Both the position numbers and the translations under genes were made by a program. DNA of 64,000 nucleotides from the NCBI GenBank assembly GCA_025980465.1, contig JAICXJ010000006.1:45205-109204 (forward strand). Direction: 5' to 3'. The notes beneath the pieces were generated by a model, which saw only the letters and a program-made list of their open reading frames with translations, was not told where the DNA came from and did no database searches. Origin of the DNA: Frankiales bacterium. GTDB lineage: Bacteria > Actinomycetota > Actinomycetes > JAFAQI01. Within the stretch, counting starts at the first letter, position 1; each line of letters begins with the position of its first letter. Shown here piece by piece: positions 17,853 to 26,849 of this stretch.

Positions 17853-18248
17853 ATGTCCCAGTTCGCCGCGCCCCACCTGTCACCTGCCTTACAGGTAGCG
17901 ATCGTTGGGCCGGGCGCGAGCGTTACTGAGGACCTCGCCGGCCTCGCCCGGGAAGTGGGCTCGCGGCTGGCCGACGCCGGTTGCGTCGTCGTCACCGGGG
18001 GCGGTGACGGTGTGATGGCCGCCGCCGCGGAGGGCGTGAATGTACGGGGTGGAGTCGTCACTGGCTTGCTGCCCGGCTCCGACCGGGCGGCTGCGGTGGG
18101 CCCACTCACCGTCGCGATCGCGACTGGCTTGGGTGAGCTCCGCAACGGTGTGATCGTCCGGACTGCGGATGTGGTGATCACCATCGGAGGGAGCTGGGGG
18201 ACCGCAAGCGAGATCGCGGTGCGCATGGCGCGGTTCTCCACCGGCTAG
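17853..18248 (+). CDS. SLOG-fold protein of the TIGR00725 type, C-terminally short
   Basis: A 131-residue Rossmann-like protein. VAIVGPGASV, the nucleotide-loop VVVTGGGDGVMAAAAEG and ITIGGSWGTASEIAVRM match the LOG/TIGR00725 nucleotide-binding family. Usual members run about 30 residues beyond the GGxxGTxxE motif; this one stops 16 residues after it. The open frame ends in TAG and the next gene is convergent, so the tail may be lost by mutation. The function is unknown; some relatives bind or hydrolyse nucleotides. The start lies 12 bp from the divergent phosphatase start, leaving no space for a ribosome site. Confidence 0.75.
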   Translation: MSQFAAPHLSPALQVAIVGPGASVTEDLAGLAREVGSRLADAGCVVVTGGGDGVMAAAAEGVNVRGGVVTGLLPGSDRAAAVGPLTVAIATGLGELRNGVIVRTADVVITIGGSWGTASEIAVRMARFSTG

Positions 18249-18264
18249 CCGATCGACGAAAGGG

Positions 18265-18909
18265 TCAGGCGTACGCCGCTGCGGTCGTGAGAATCGCAAG
18301 ATCGTGGCGCAGGTCGTCAATCGTCGATGGACCCTCGTTGTAGAGCACGTGCAGGAGGTGGTCGGGGGTGTACGCCAGGATCTCGGCCGAGTGCTCGACC
18401 GTCTTGCCGTTCGTCGAGACCCGGCTGACCGGAATACCCGCGGCGCGCTGTGCCGCGACGACCTGGCGCAAACTGCCACGGAGCCCGACGAAGTCGTGGC
18501 TGTAGCGATCGAGCCACGACCGCAGGACCGAGAGCCGATCGCGGTGCGGATCGACGCTGACGAAGACGACCGTGACGTGACGTCGTACCGCGGCCGAACT
18601 CTGCCGCAGCGCCTCGGCGATGTCCGCCATCGTGGTCGGACAAACGTCAGGACAGTGGGTGTAACCGAAGTAGACCAGTGTCACCTTGCCGTGGTTTCGC
18701 GTCTCAATGTTGTAACGAGAGCCGGTCGTGTCCGGCAGCGTGATCGCAGCCTCGTGGTCGGGAGGTGAGAGCACTCCGCCGTGCAGTTCCCCACCAACCT
18801 GGGCCGCGTCGAGGTGCCCGGAGGACCGCGACGACGGCGAACTTGCCGCGCACCCGGACGCGACGGCGATCACGACCGCGATCAGCCCCATGGCTCGCAG
18901 CAGGGTCAC
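18265..18909 (-). CDS. SCO1/SenC family copper-handling lipoprotein
   Basis: A 214-residue thioredoxin-fold lipoprotein from GTG 18909; GTG 18918 is an equally possible start. The signal peptide ends at lipobox ASGC (Cys20). The SCO1 copper site is visible: Cys86 and Cys90 in THCPDVCPTT, and His173 in VEHSAEILAY. SCO1 proteins deliver copper to the CuA site of cytochrome oxidase, or act as thiol-disulfide reductants. A cupredoxin gene lies divergently just upstream, making a second copper-related site in the window. Confidence 0.9.
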   Translation of the reverse strand: MTLLRAMGLIAVVIAVASGCAASSPSSRSSGHLDAAQVGGELHGGVLSPPDHEAAITLPDTTGSRYNIETRNHGKVTLVYFGYTHCPDVCPTTMADIAEALRQSSAAVRRHVTVVFVSVDPHRDRLSVLRSWLDRYSHDFVGLRGSLRQVVAAQRAAGIPVSRVSTNGKTVEHSAEILAYTPDHLLHVLYNEGPSTIDDLRHDLAILTTAAAYA

Positions 18910-19050
18910 ACCCTTCACCCTAGGAGGCGGCCGGTCCGCATTTTGAACCTCGAGAACTCCACAGCCGAGACAGATGCGTTCGCCTACTGACCGGATGCTG
19001 GGTAAGTAGCCTGTGAGCAACGCGCTGACAGCTTGACGGAGGACAACACG

Positions 19051-19419
19051 ATGACCAGGATCCGGCGCACCGCACTGTTCATCGTCGGCGCGCTGCTCGC
19101 GACCGTCGCTGTCGCATGCGGCAGCTCGGGTTCAGGTGGGGGCAACGGATCGGGGGTCAGCGCCCCACCGAACACCGTGATCATCAAGAACTTCACCTTC
19201 AACCCGCAGACCTTGTCGGTGAAACTCGGCACGAAGGTCACTTTCACGAATGAGGACTCGACCGGCCACACCGCGACGGGTACCGGTTCCAGCGCGAGCA
19301 TCAAGTCGCCGACCCTGAACAACGGTCAGAGCTACACGGTGACGTTCACCAAACGCGGGACCTACCAATACGTCTGCAGCATTCACCCGTATATGAAAGG
19401 CACCATCACCGTCACCTGA
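19051..19419 (+). CDS. Plastocyanin-like cupredoxin lipoprotein
   Basis: A 122-residue protein from ATG 19051, chosen for its GGAGGA ribosome site at 19038-19043. The lipobox is VAVAC (Cys23), followed by a Gly/Ser linker. Copper ligands His73 (TGHTATG), Cys109, His112 and Met115 (CSIHPYM) are all present. It would bind type 1 copper outside the membrane and carry electrons. It lies divergently next to the SCO1 gene and 47 bp before the sedolisin gene. Confidence 0.9.
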   Translation: MTRIRRTALFIVGALLATVAVACGSSGSGGGNGSGVSAPPNTVIIKNFTFNPQTLSVKLGTKVTFTNEDSTGHTATGTGSSASIKSPTLNNGQSYTVTFTKRGTYQYVCSIHPYMKGTITVT

Positions 19420-19466
19420 CGGTGACCCCGGAAGGAGCGAGGCGCGTCGCGTCGAAGGTCGCACAC

Positions 19467-22400
19467 ATGAATCGGCGCGTCACAGTCGTCGCGTGTACTG
19501 CTGCCCTGCTCGCCTCGGCCGTCGTTCCGAGCGTCGCCGCCAGTCGCTCGTCCGCGGCACGGTCGGCACCAGGCGGCGTGGTCCAGACCCTGCTCAACAC
19601 CGTGCCGTCGCTGGTGGAGCGGGCACTCGACCTCGGCGCCACCAATCCGCTGAAGCGGCTCGACATCGTGGTGCCGCTGGCAGTGCCCCACCCGGCCGCG
19701 CTCAACCAGCTGGTCGCCGCCGAATACACGCCCGGCAACCCGGCGTACCACCGCTTCATCAGCCCGACCGAGTTCGGAGCTCGCTACGGCGCACCCGCGT
19801 CGCGGGTGGGCAGCGTGATCCGCACCCTCCGGTCGCTCGGACTCAACGTCGCAGCGCCGGCCGCGAACGCCCTGTTCGTGAAGGCGTCCGGGCCGGTCTC
19901 GCTTCTCGATCACATCTTCGGAACGGTGATCGACAACTTCCGGCTGCCGACCGGACGCGAGTTCTTCGCGAACGCCCGCAACCTGACGCTTCCCGCCGGC
20001 CTGGTCGGCGACGTCACCGGCGTCATCGGGCTCGACGATGCAGCACGTCCGCTCCCAGCGGTGGGTCGAGCACCGACCACCGCAGGGGGGTCGATCCCGC
20101 GAGCCGCTTCGATCGGTCCGCTCGGCCAGCACGGCGGTGCCACCCCGTGCCTGGCCGCAATCGCCGGCGCCGGCTACACCGCCCCGCAGTACGCGACGGC
20201 GTACAACTTCAACGGCCTGTACGCCAAGGGCCTGCTCGGCCAAGGCATGAGTGCCGCGCTGGTGGAATTCGACGACTACCACGACAGCAACGTCGCCGGG
20301 ATGGAGTCCTGCTACGGGCTGCACATCCCGGTCCAACGGCACATCGTCGACGGCGGGACCGGCGGCCCACCCAGCGGCGGCGAGATCGAGGACATGGCCG
20401 ACATCACCACGATCCTGGAGATGCTGCCGAAGCTGAAGCGGCTCGATGTGTACGTCGCACCGATCACCGGTCTCGGGGAGATCGATCTGTACAACCGGTT
20501 CGCGGTCGATGACAAGGATCCGGTACTGAGCTCGTCCTGGGGCGGCTGTGAAGAGGTGAACAGTGCCGCCGACAACCGGCTGTTCGCGCTGATCACCGAG
20601 GAGGCGGCGGCACAGGGCCAGCAGATCTTCGAAGCGGCCGGCGACTCGGGCGCGGTGGACTGCCGTGGGTTCCCGGTACCGACCAGTGGCAGCATCAGCG
20701 TGGAGCAGGAGGCCGGCGTCCCGTGGGTCACCGGAGTCGGCGGCACCGACCTCGGACAGGCCACGGCGAACGGCATCAGCCTCGGCCACGACGAGGACAC
20801 CTGGAACGATCTCGGCGCCGGCGGTGGCGGCGTCAGCACGCTGTGGACCATGCCGGCGTGGCAACGCGCGCTGACCTCGGCCCGGACCGCGCCTGGTCAC
20901 ACCGGCCGCGCCTGCGGCGCGGCGAAGGGCGAGCTCTGCCGCGAAATCCCTGACCTCTCGGCAAACGCGGCCAACGGCCTCGGGCTGCAGGGCGGGGTGC
21001 CACAGTTGAGAAACGATGTCGGCTCGGTGGGGTACTCGGTCTACTGCGCGACCACCAACTGCGCCCTCACCAGCGAGCTCGGCCTGCCACTGCCACCGTT
21101 GCCGCTCGGCGTCGGCGGCGTCGGTAACTGGCAACCGGTCGGTGGGACCAGCCTGTCCACGCCGCTCATCGCGGCCGCGGCCGTGTTGTGGGATCAGCAG
21201 GCGCGCCGGGCCCACCTGAGCGGGTACGGCTTGCTCAACCCATCGCTGTATCGCGACGCCGCGAACCCGAAGCGCTACGCGCGCGACTTCCACGACATCA
21301 CCACAGACACCAACTCAGACCAGTTCGATTCGCTCGACTGCCCGAGCGGATGCAACCCCTCTCACCTCTACCGGGCGAGGAAGGGCTACGACATGGCGAC
21401 CGGGCTGGGGAGCATCGACGCCGCCGCCCTCGGCGATGACCTGCTGCGGCAGGGCCGCCGGATCAGCCTCGCCAACGACCGCGTGCACGTCTACGGCTAC
21501 CAGCACGGCGTCGCGACCACGGCCCCGGTGGTCGCGACCACCGGACTGCTGCGCAGGACGTCGTACACCGCTCACAGCAACGCCGGTTGGCTCCACGTCC
21601 ACTCCGGGAAGGCGCCCGGCAAGCTGCGCTGGTCGGCGAACCCCGCCGGGTTGTCGAGCGGGACCCGTCACGGTCTGATCACGCTGCGCGCACACGGTCA
21701 CCGGACGGTGCTCGCTGTGACCTACACCGTGACGAAGCCGGCCCGGCTGCGCCTGTCCACGACACACCTGCACTTCGCCGAGCGCGCCCTCGACTCGTCC
21801 GGCAAACCGACGAGGGCGACCTGCAACGCGACGCTGTGGGACGACGAGCTGTTCGACCCGGTCAACGGCACGACCGGTACCACGATCGCCGGGTCCAGCA
21901 AGCGGGTGCTGCGCATCTCGAACACCGGCCCGAGCGGAAGCGTGCTTCATTGGCAGGCCTTCGCCTACAGCTTCACCGGTTCCTGGCTCGACACCGACCT
22001 CAGCCGCGGCAAGATCCAGACCAGACCGGCACGAGCACTCACCCCGACGGACGGCACCGATCGGAGCGGGCAGAGCAGCGCGCTTCATCTCGTGTCGGTG
22101 GCAAACGCGAACGCCCTCGGTAGTTTCCCGATGATGAACCAGGGGACTTATCACGGCGTCGTCCAGATCCGTGATCTCGCCGACCCCCGCCACGTGTTTT
22201 CCGTGCCGGCGTCACTGGTGCTCGGCACCGGCAACAAGACGCCACACGTCCATGCGGTCGCCCCGCGCCGACTGACGCTGCGCCATGGCCACGAGGCCAC
22301 CGCCGTACTGAAGCTGAGCGACAGCTCACACAGCTGCGGCTACGTCTACTCGGTGTCCAGCCAGCAGAGCTGGGCGCACCCCGACACCGACAACTTCTCC

Positions 22401-22592
22401 GGCACCGTGGCCCCACGCGGGTCGGGCGCGGTCGGCGGCAGTGACACCGGAAGCGGGAGCGGAACGGTGCCGGTGCGGATCTCCGCCAAGCACCTCGCGG
22501 TGGGCCGGCACCGGCTGACCCTCGTCGTACAGTCGCAGAACGCCGAGCCGAACCCGACCCGGGTTCACCTGACGGTGACCGTCACGAGCTAG
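19467..22592 (+). CDS. Secreted S53 family peptidase (sedolisin/kumamolisin type)
   Basis: A 1041-residue exported protease from ATG 19467, with a weak GAAGG 8 nt upstream and a signal peptide (VVACTAALLASAVVPSVAA). A pro-kumamolisin domain (about residues 50-190) precedes the peptidase domain. Catalytic residues are recognisable: Glu/Asp in GGEIEDMADITTIL, the oxyanion Asp in EAAGDSGA, and the Ser in GGTSLSTPLIAA. The calcium-site segment ATGLGSID ends the domain. About 350 C-terminal residues look like beta-sandwich repeats. Sedolisins work at acid pH on proteins outside the cell. Confidence 0.92.
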   Translation: MNRRVTVVACTAALLASAVVPSVAASRSSAARSAPGGVVQTLLNTVPSLVERALDLGATNPLKRLDIVVPLAVPHPAALNQLVAAEYTPGNPAYHRFISPTEFGARYGAPASRVGSVIRTLRSLGLNVAAPAANALFVKASGPVSLLDHIFGTVIDNFRLPTGREFFANARNLTLPAGLVGDVTGVIGLDDAARPLPAVGRAPTTAGGSIPRAASIGPLGQHGGATPCLAAIAGAGYTAPQYATAYNFNGLYAKGLLGQGMSAALVEFDDYHDSNVAGMESCYGLHIPVQRHIVDGGTGGPPSGGEIEDMADITTILEMLPKLKRLDVYVAPITGLGEIDLYNRFAVDDKDPVLSSSWGGCEEVNSAADNRLFALITEEAAAQGQQIFEAAGDSGAVDCRGFPVPTSGSISVEQEAGVPWVTGVGGTDLGQATANGISLGHDEDTWNDLGAGGGGVSTLWTMPAWQRALTSARTAPGHTGRACGAAKGELCREIPDLSANAANGLGLQGGVPQLRNDVGSVGYSVYCATTNCALTSELGLPLPPLPLGVGGVGNWQPVGGTSLSTPLIAAAAVLWDQQARRAHLSGYGLLNPSLYRDAANPKRYARDFHDITTDTNSDQFDSLDCPSGCNPSHLYRARKGYDMATGLGSIDAAALGDDLLRQGRRISLANDRVHVYGYQHGVATTAPVVATTGLLRRTSYTAHSNAGWLHVHSGKAPGKLRWSANPAGLSSGTRHGLITLRAHGHRTVLAVTYTVTKPARLRLSTTHLHFAERALDSSGKPTRATCNATLWDDELFDPVNGTTGTTIAGSSKRVLRISNTGPSGSVLHWQAFAYSFTGSWLDTDLSRGKIQTRPARALTPTDGTDRSGQSSALHLVSVANANALGSFPMMNQGTYHGVVQIRDLADPRHVFSVPASLVLGTGNKTPHVHAVAPRRLTLRHGHEATAVLKLSDSSHSCGYVYSVSSQQSWAHPDTDNFSGTVAPRGSGAVGGSDTGSGSGTVPVRISAKHLAVGRHRLTLVVQSQNAEPNPTRVHLTVTVTS

Positions 22593-22598
22593 CGAGAG

Positions 22599-23810
22599 CT
22601 ACTGGCGGTACGTCGAGAGAAACTCCCCGAAGCGGGTGATCGCGTCAGTGAGGACATCGACATTCGGCAGGGTCACGATCCGTACGTGGTCCGGCTTCGG
22701 CCAGTTGAAACCGGTGCCGTGGGTGAGCAGGATCTGCTCTTGCCGGAGCAGGTCGAGCGCCATCCGCTCATCATCGACGATCGGGTAGACCTCCGGATCG
22801 AGCCGCGGGAAGACGTAGAGCGCGCCGAGCGGCTTGGTGCAGCTGACCCCCGGGATCTGGTTCAGCAGCTCCCAGGCGCAATCGCGCTGCTCGCGCAACC
22901 GGCCGCCGGGCAGGATCAGGTCCTGGATGCTCTGGTAGCCGCCGAGCGCGGTTTGGATCGCGTGCTGCGACGGGACGTTGGGGCACAGCCTCATGTTGGC
23001 GAGCACGGTGAGACCCGCGATATAGCTCTGAGCATGTTCTTTCGGCCCGCTGACGACGACCCAGCCGGCGCGAAACCCGGCGACCCGGTAGGACTTCGAC
23101 AACCCGCCGAAGGTGAGGCAGAACACGTCCGGCGCGATCGAGGCGAGAACGGTGTGGCTGGCGTCGTCGTAGAGGATCTTGTCGTAGATCTCGTCTGACA
23201 TCAGGACCAGGTCGTGCTGGCGGGCGAACTCGGCAAGCCCGTCGAGCATCTCGCGTGGATAGACCGCCCCGGTCGGGTTGTTCGGGTTGATCACCACCAG
23301 CGCCTTGGTGCGATCGCTGACCTTGGCAGCCAGGTCGTCGAGATCGGGGAGCCAGCCGGCCGACTCGTCGCAGATGTAATGGACGGCCTTGCCGCCGGAG
23401 AGGCTGGTCATCGCCGTCCACAGCGGGTAATCCGGCGAGGGGATGAGAACCTCGTCGCCGTCATTGAGCAGCGCCTGCAGCGTCATGGCGATCAGCTCGC
23501 TGACCCCGTTGCCGAGGTAGACGTCGTCGACGCCGACGCCGTCGATGCCCTGCAGCTGGTAGTACTGCTCGACGGCGGTCCGCGCCGAGTACAGACCCTT
23601 GGACTCGCTGTACCCCTGCGACGTCGCGAGGTTGCGGGTGACCGCCTGAAGGATCTCCTCCGGCGCCTCGAAGCCGAACGGTGCCGGGTTACCGATGTTG
23701 AGCTTGAGGATCCGATGACCCTCGGTTTCGAGCCGGAATGCCTCGTCGAGCAAGGGCCCGCGTACGTCGTACGCGACATTGACCAACTTGTCGGACTGGC
23801 GCAGATCCAT
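22599..23810 (-). CDS. Class I/II aminotransferase (AlaA-like)
   Basis: A 403-residue PLP enzyme from ATG 23810, chosen because the homologous N-terminus (DLRQSDKLVNVAYDVRGPLL) begins there; longer starts add an unrelated stretch. GNPAPFGFEAPEEI binds substrate, NPNNPTGAVYP and the lysine motif TFGGLSKSYRVAGFRAGW carry the PLP site. It most resembles alanine-synthesising pyruvate-glutamate transaminases. Three 16-bp repeats lie 51-90 bp upstream. Confidence 0.92.
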   Translation of the reverse strand: MDLRQSDKLVNVAYDVRGPLLDEAFRLETEGHRILKLNIGNPAPFGFEAPEEILQAVTRNLATSQGYSESKGLYSARTAVEQYYQLQGIDGVGVDDVYLGNGVSELIAMTLQALLNDGDEVLIPSPDYPLWTAMTSLSGGKAVHYICDESAGWLPDLDDLAAKVSDRTKALVVINPNNPTGAVYPREMLDGLAEFARQHDLVLMSDEIYDKILYDDASHTVLASIAPDVFCLTFGGLSKSYRVAGFRAGWVVVSGPKEHAQSYIAGLTVLANMRLCPNVPSQHAIQTALGGYQSIQDLILPGGRLREQRDCAWELLNQIPGVSCTKPLGALYVFPRLDPEVYPIVDDERMALDLLRQEQILLTHGTGFNWPKPDHVRIVTLPNVDVLTDAITRFGEFLSTYRQ

Positions 23811-23860
23811 GCAATCGAGGGTACGGGGGCGAGTGGCCGACGTTCCGGTCATTTTCGCCA

Positions 23861-23908
23861 GGCCGGGCAACCAACGGGCCGGGCAGCCAAAAGGCCGGGC
23901 CACCACGC
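23861..23908. repeat. Three tandem 16-bp iterons (GGCCGGGC core)
   Basis: GGCCGGGC recurs at 23861, 23877 and 23893, exactly 16 bp apart, each copy followed by NNCCA. The block is in the 194-bp gap between bldC and the aminotransferase, 51-98 bp upstream of the aminotransferase start. The rest of the gap shows only GC-rich sequence (CCCCCGGGTGCCGGGGG near 23980). Confidence 0.6.
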
Positions 23909-24004
23909 TGGGCGACACGGCCGTTCGGTTGGTGACAACGCGCCGGCACTGGGCCCCGGCGCGGTGCGGAAGGGTTCACCCCCGGGTGCCGGGGGTGCGT
24001 GCGG

Positions 24005-24208
24005 CTAGAAGGAGCGCTGGTTCGGCACGCCTGCGAGCAGGGCGCGAACCTCGGACTCCCGGTAGCGACGGTGGCCGCCGAGGGTGCGGATCGATGTCAA
24101 CTTGCCGGCTTTCGCCCACCGCGTGACCGTCTTCGGGTCGACGCGGAACATCGTTGCGACCTCAGCGGGCGTGAGCAGCGGCTCTGCGTCTGCGGTGCGA
24201 GTGCTCAT
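24005..24208 (-). CDS. bldC: BldC, MerR-like developmental DNA-binding protein
   Basis: A 67-residue single-domain MerR-type protein from ATG 24208. The core LLTPAEVATMFRVDPKTVTR, followed by WAKAGKLTSIRTLGGHRRYR, agrees nearly residue for residue with Streptomyces BldC as I remember it. BldC binds direct repeats as head-to-tail oligomers and delays entry into development in Streptomyces; in non-sporulating actinobacteria its regulon is unclear. The flanking conserved gene, dehydrogenase and DUF3073 gene also match the Streptomyces bldC neighbourhood. The 193-bp upstream gap should hold its promoter; none is clear by eye. Confidence 0.95.
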   Translation of the reverse strand: MSTRTADAEPLLTPAEVATMFRVDPKTVTRWAKAGKLTSIRTLGGHRRYRESEVRALLAGVPNQRSF

Positions 24209-24401
24209 TCTGCGAACTCCAATTCTGGACACCGGCGGGTATTGCCGGTCGAAGTCCATGGTGCAGATGTGGGCGCATATCCGGTATGGCCCATCGGGAC
24301 CATCTTTGACGGCTCGGGTAACTAGTCCGTTTTGTGCCAGAGGCCCTGGAAACAGCGATCTTGCGGCTGGCTGATAGGTGCCAAAATGCCCGAAATCACG
24401 C

Positions 24402-25259
24402 TCAGTTGGCGTGCTCCAGCGCCGCGATCGAGCGCCACCGGGTCACCACTCGCTCGTAGCACTGGCCGGCTCCCGCGAGGTCGCCGGCGACCAGCCGCTC
24501 GAGGGCGTCGTTGATGTCGGCGACCGAGGTGTCCTCGGAAAGCGACTCGTCATCGAGCAGGTGCACCAGGCCGCCGTAGTCGAGCTCGACCAGCGAGTGG
24601 GGGTGGAAGTCCTCCAGCCAGCGGCCGACCTCCTCGATCGACGAGGTGGCCGGACCCTCGTCAAACAGGCGCCGGACGATCCGGAGTGCCTTCGCGGTAC
24701 GCCGGCGGGCCCGCGACATCGCCGTCAGATACACCAGCGCGCGGTCAAGCCCGGTAGTCGCCGAGGTGCCCGGCGTGCGGCGGTCACCCAAGACCAGCCG
24801 ACGCTCACTCGCCTCGAAGGCAACGAACCATGACACCGGGACCTGCCACGTCGAGGTGAGGATGCCGGCCTTGATCTCCGGGTGGCTGGCCATCCACACG
24901 TCGCGGGCGTCCTCCGCCGCGGCGGACAGCGCGGGCGGGAAGAATGCGTCCCGCAGCTCGTCAGGGAGCTGAGCGCGGAACGTGTCGAGAGCGTCCCAGG
25001 CCCGCAGTTGGAGCCGCCACGGGCAGACGTAGGTCAGGCCGTCGAGGTGGCGGACGTAGGCGTGCTCGACCCCCTCGTTGAGGTCGAGCCGGGGCGGTAC
25101 CGCGAGGACCGCGGCGAGCGCCACCTCGTGCTCGCGAGCCATCTGCACCGGCCGGCTCGGCACCTCACCCTCGGCGATGTAGGCCTGCCAGCGGGTCCGC
25201 TCGGAGTCCGGCAGCCCGGACAGCGGCTCGTACACCCGAAGGTGCGCGGCGTACCCCAT
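24402..25259 (-). CDS. Conserved actinobacterial protein of unknown function (bldC neighbour)
   Basis: A 285-residue cytoplasmic protein without signal or membrane segments; the second of two adjacent ATG codons is given as start. It has a mixed composition with segments such as VCPWRLQLRAWDAL, TSTWQVPVSWFVAF and SLVELDYGGLVHLLDD. A gene of this size lies in the same place beside bldC in Streptomyces, to my recollection. No catalytic motif is recognised. It ends 193 bp before bldC on the same strand and is divergent from the dehydrogenase. Confidence 0.75.
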   Translation of the reverse strand: MGYAAHLRVYEPLSGLPDSERTRWQAYIAEGEVPSRPVQMAREHEVALAAVLAVPPRLDLNEGVEHAYVRHLDGLTYVCPWRLQLRAWDALDTFRAQLPDELRDAFFPPALSAAAEDARDVWMASHPEIKAGILTSTWQVPVSWFVAFEASERRLVLGDRRTPGTSATTGLDRALVYLTAMSRARRRTAKALRIVRRLFDEGPATSSIEEVGRWLEDFHPHSLVELDYGGLVHLLDDESLSEDTSVADINDALERLVAGDLAGAGQCYERVVTRWRSIAALEHAN

Positions 25260-25329
25260 CACGCAATCAATCCTGTCACGGCGGCTGCGAAACCGAGATC
25301 GGCAATTCGGCGCCGGTAGACGCGAGATC

Positions 25330-25335
25330 TAACCT
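25330..25335 (+). promoter_or_regulatory. -10 box of a leaderless promoter (amino-acid dehydrogenase)
   Basis: TAACCT ends 6 nt before the ATG at 25342, so transcription would begin at the start codon. No convincing -35 and no ribosome site is seen. Confidence 0.45.
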
Positions 25336-25341
25336 GCAGAC

Positions 25342-26412
25342 ATGGACGTCTTCGCCGCGGGCGCCGGCCACGAACAGGTCGTCTTCTGCAACGACCCGTC
25401 CACCGGACTTCGCGCGATCATCGCGATCTACTCCACGGCGCTCGGACCGGCCCTCGGCGGCACCCGGTTCTACCCGTATGCCTCGGAGGACGATGCGTTG
25501 ACCGACGTACTGAACCTCTCGCGGGCCATGGCATACAAGGCGGCCTGCGCCGGGCTTGACCTCGGCGGCGGCAAAGCGGTCATCATCGGCGACCCGGCGA
25601 CGGACAAGACCGAGGCGCTGCTGCGCTCATACGGCCGTTTCGTTCAAGCCGTTGGCGGCCGCTACTACACCGCCTGCGACGTGGGGACCTACGTCGAGGA
25701 TATGGATGTGATCGCCCGGGAGTGCTCGTTCGTGACCGGTCGGTCGCCGGCCCATGGCGGCGCCGGGGACTCCTCCATCCTCACCGCGTACGGCGTCTTC
25801 CAGGGCATGCGGGCGGCGGCGGAGGTCGCGTGGGGCAGCCCGACACTGTCGGGGAAACGGATCGGGATCGCCGGGGTCGGAAAGGTCGGGCACTACCTGG
25901 TCGAGCACCTGCTCAGCGACGGTGCGACCGTCGTCGTCGCGGATGTCTCGCGCGACGCGGTGGATCGGGTCCGGTTCCTTCACCCCGAGGTCGACGCGGT
26001 CGACCCGGACAAGCTGATCGACCAGCCGATGGACGTCTACGCACCGTGCGCCCTCGGCGGCGCGCTGTCGGACGACGCCGTTGCCCGGCTCGAAGCCCGG
26101 GTCGTATGCGGAGCGGCGAACAACCAGCTCGACCACCCCGGCATCGAAAAGCTGCTCGAGGAACGCGGCGTGATCTACGCACCTGACTACGTCGTCAACT
26201 CCGGCGGGCTGATCCAGGTCGCAGACGAGATCGAGGGCTACAGCGAGCCGCGAGCCCGAGCGAAGGCCGGTGAGATCTTCGACACGACTCGCCGGATCTT
26301 CGCTCTCGCCGCGGCCGAGGGGGTCCCGCCGTCGGTCGCGGCCGACCGGCTGGCCGAACGCCGGATGCAGCAGGTCGGCGCGCTGCGCCGGGTGTGGCTG
26401 CCAGGACGATGA
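25342..26412 (+). CDS. vdh: Leucine/valine dehydrogenase (Glu/Leu/Phe/Val family)
   Basis: A 356-residue NAD-dependent oxidative deaminase of branched-chain amino acids. [12 protein letters not shown] and [14 protein letters not shown] (substrate loop with the catalytic lysine) are followed by the NAD-binding [12 protein letters not shown]. It converts valine or leucine to the keto acid and ammonia, feeding branched fatty-acid and polyketide precursors. The position next to bldC and DUF3073 matches the valine dehydrogenase gene of Streptomyces. The substrate cannot be decided between Val and Leu. Confidence 0.92.
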   Translation: MDVFAAGAGHEQVVFCNDPSTGLRAIIAIYSTALGPALGGTRFYPYASEDDALTDVLNLSRAMAYKAACAGLDLGGGKAVIIGDPATDKTEALLRSYGRFVQAVGGRYYTACDVGTYVEDMDVIARECSFVTGRSPAHGGAGDSSILTAYGVFQGMRAAAEVAWGSPTLSGKRIGIAGVGKVGHYLVEHLLSDGATVVVADVSRDAVDRVRFLHPEVDAVDPDKLIDQPMDVYAPCALGGALSDDAVARLEARVVCGAANNQLDHPGIEKLLEERGVIYAPDYVVNSGGLIQVADEIEGYSEPRARAKAGEIFDTTRRIFALAAAEGVPPSVAADRLAERRMQQVGALRRVWLPGR

Positions 26413-26435
26413 TCGACAGCGGATCGCGACGGTCG

Positions 26436-26457
26436 GCCGAGCCGAACCCCGCTCGGC
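26436..26457 (+). terminator. Possible hairpin after the dehydrogenase gene
   Basis: GCCGAGC and GCTCGGC form a 7-bp stem with an 8-nt loop, 24 nt after the stop. There is no U-tract. A TATCCT (26463-26468) just beyond could be a -10 box for the DUF3073 gene. Confidence 0.4.
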
Positions 26458-26561
26458 GCTGATATCCTGAGTGCGGTCCGGAGGCTGGCCTTCGGATCCT
26501 GACCGAATCCAACCGAATCCGCACCGGGTCGACCCCGGGAGCGCACGAGGGGGTCGAGCCA

Positions 26562-26759
26562 ATGGGGCGCGGCCGGGCCAAGGCCAAGCAGACGAAGGTC
26601 GCCCGCGAGTTGAAGTACTCGACGGGTGGCATGGACCTCGACCGTCTGCAAGAGGAACTCGCCGCCGAGCGCGGCGGCGGTAGCTCCTACTCCGCCCCTG
26701 ACTCCTCGGCCGACGAGGACGAGGACGACAGCTACTCCTACGACGAGGACGACGAGTAG
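26562..26759 (+). CDS. DUF3073 family small protein
   Basis: A 65-residue protein with the characteristic start MGRGRAKAKQTKVARELKY, then STGGMDLDRLQEELA and a very acidic Ser/Tyr/Asp/Glu tail. The basic head and acidic tail are typical of this actinobacterial family, whose function is unknown. It lies between the amino-acid dehydrogenase and the purM/purF genes, as in Streptomyces. Confidence 0.93.
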   Translation: MGRGRAKAKQTKVARELKYSTGGMDLDRLQEELAAERGGGSSYSAPDSSADEDEDDSYSYDEDDE

Positions 26760-26849
26760 CCGACACTTGCCGCCGGGCTGATCCGGCCCCGCAATCCGAA
26801 CAACCGGATTCGCCTGACTTGATCTTTCACATCGGGTTCAGTATCCGAT

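Noticed and set aside
19383..21293. 636-residue minus-strand frame within the sedolisin gene
   Set aside because: Shadow of a complete peptidase with catalytic motifs.
26819..26847. TTGATC-N17-TATCCG promoter before the NlpC gene
   Set aside because: The -10 ends only 2 nt before the GTG, so transcription would start inside the gene and remove the signal peptide start.
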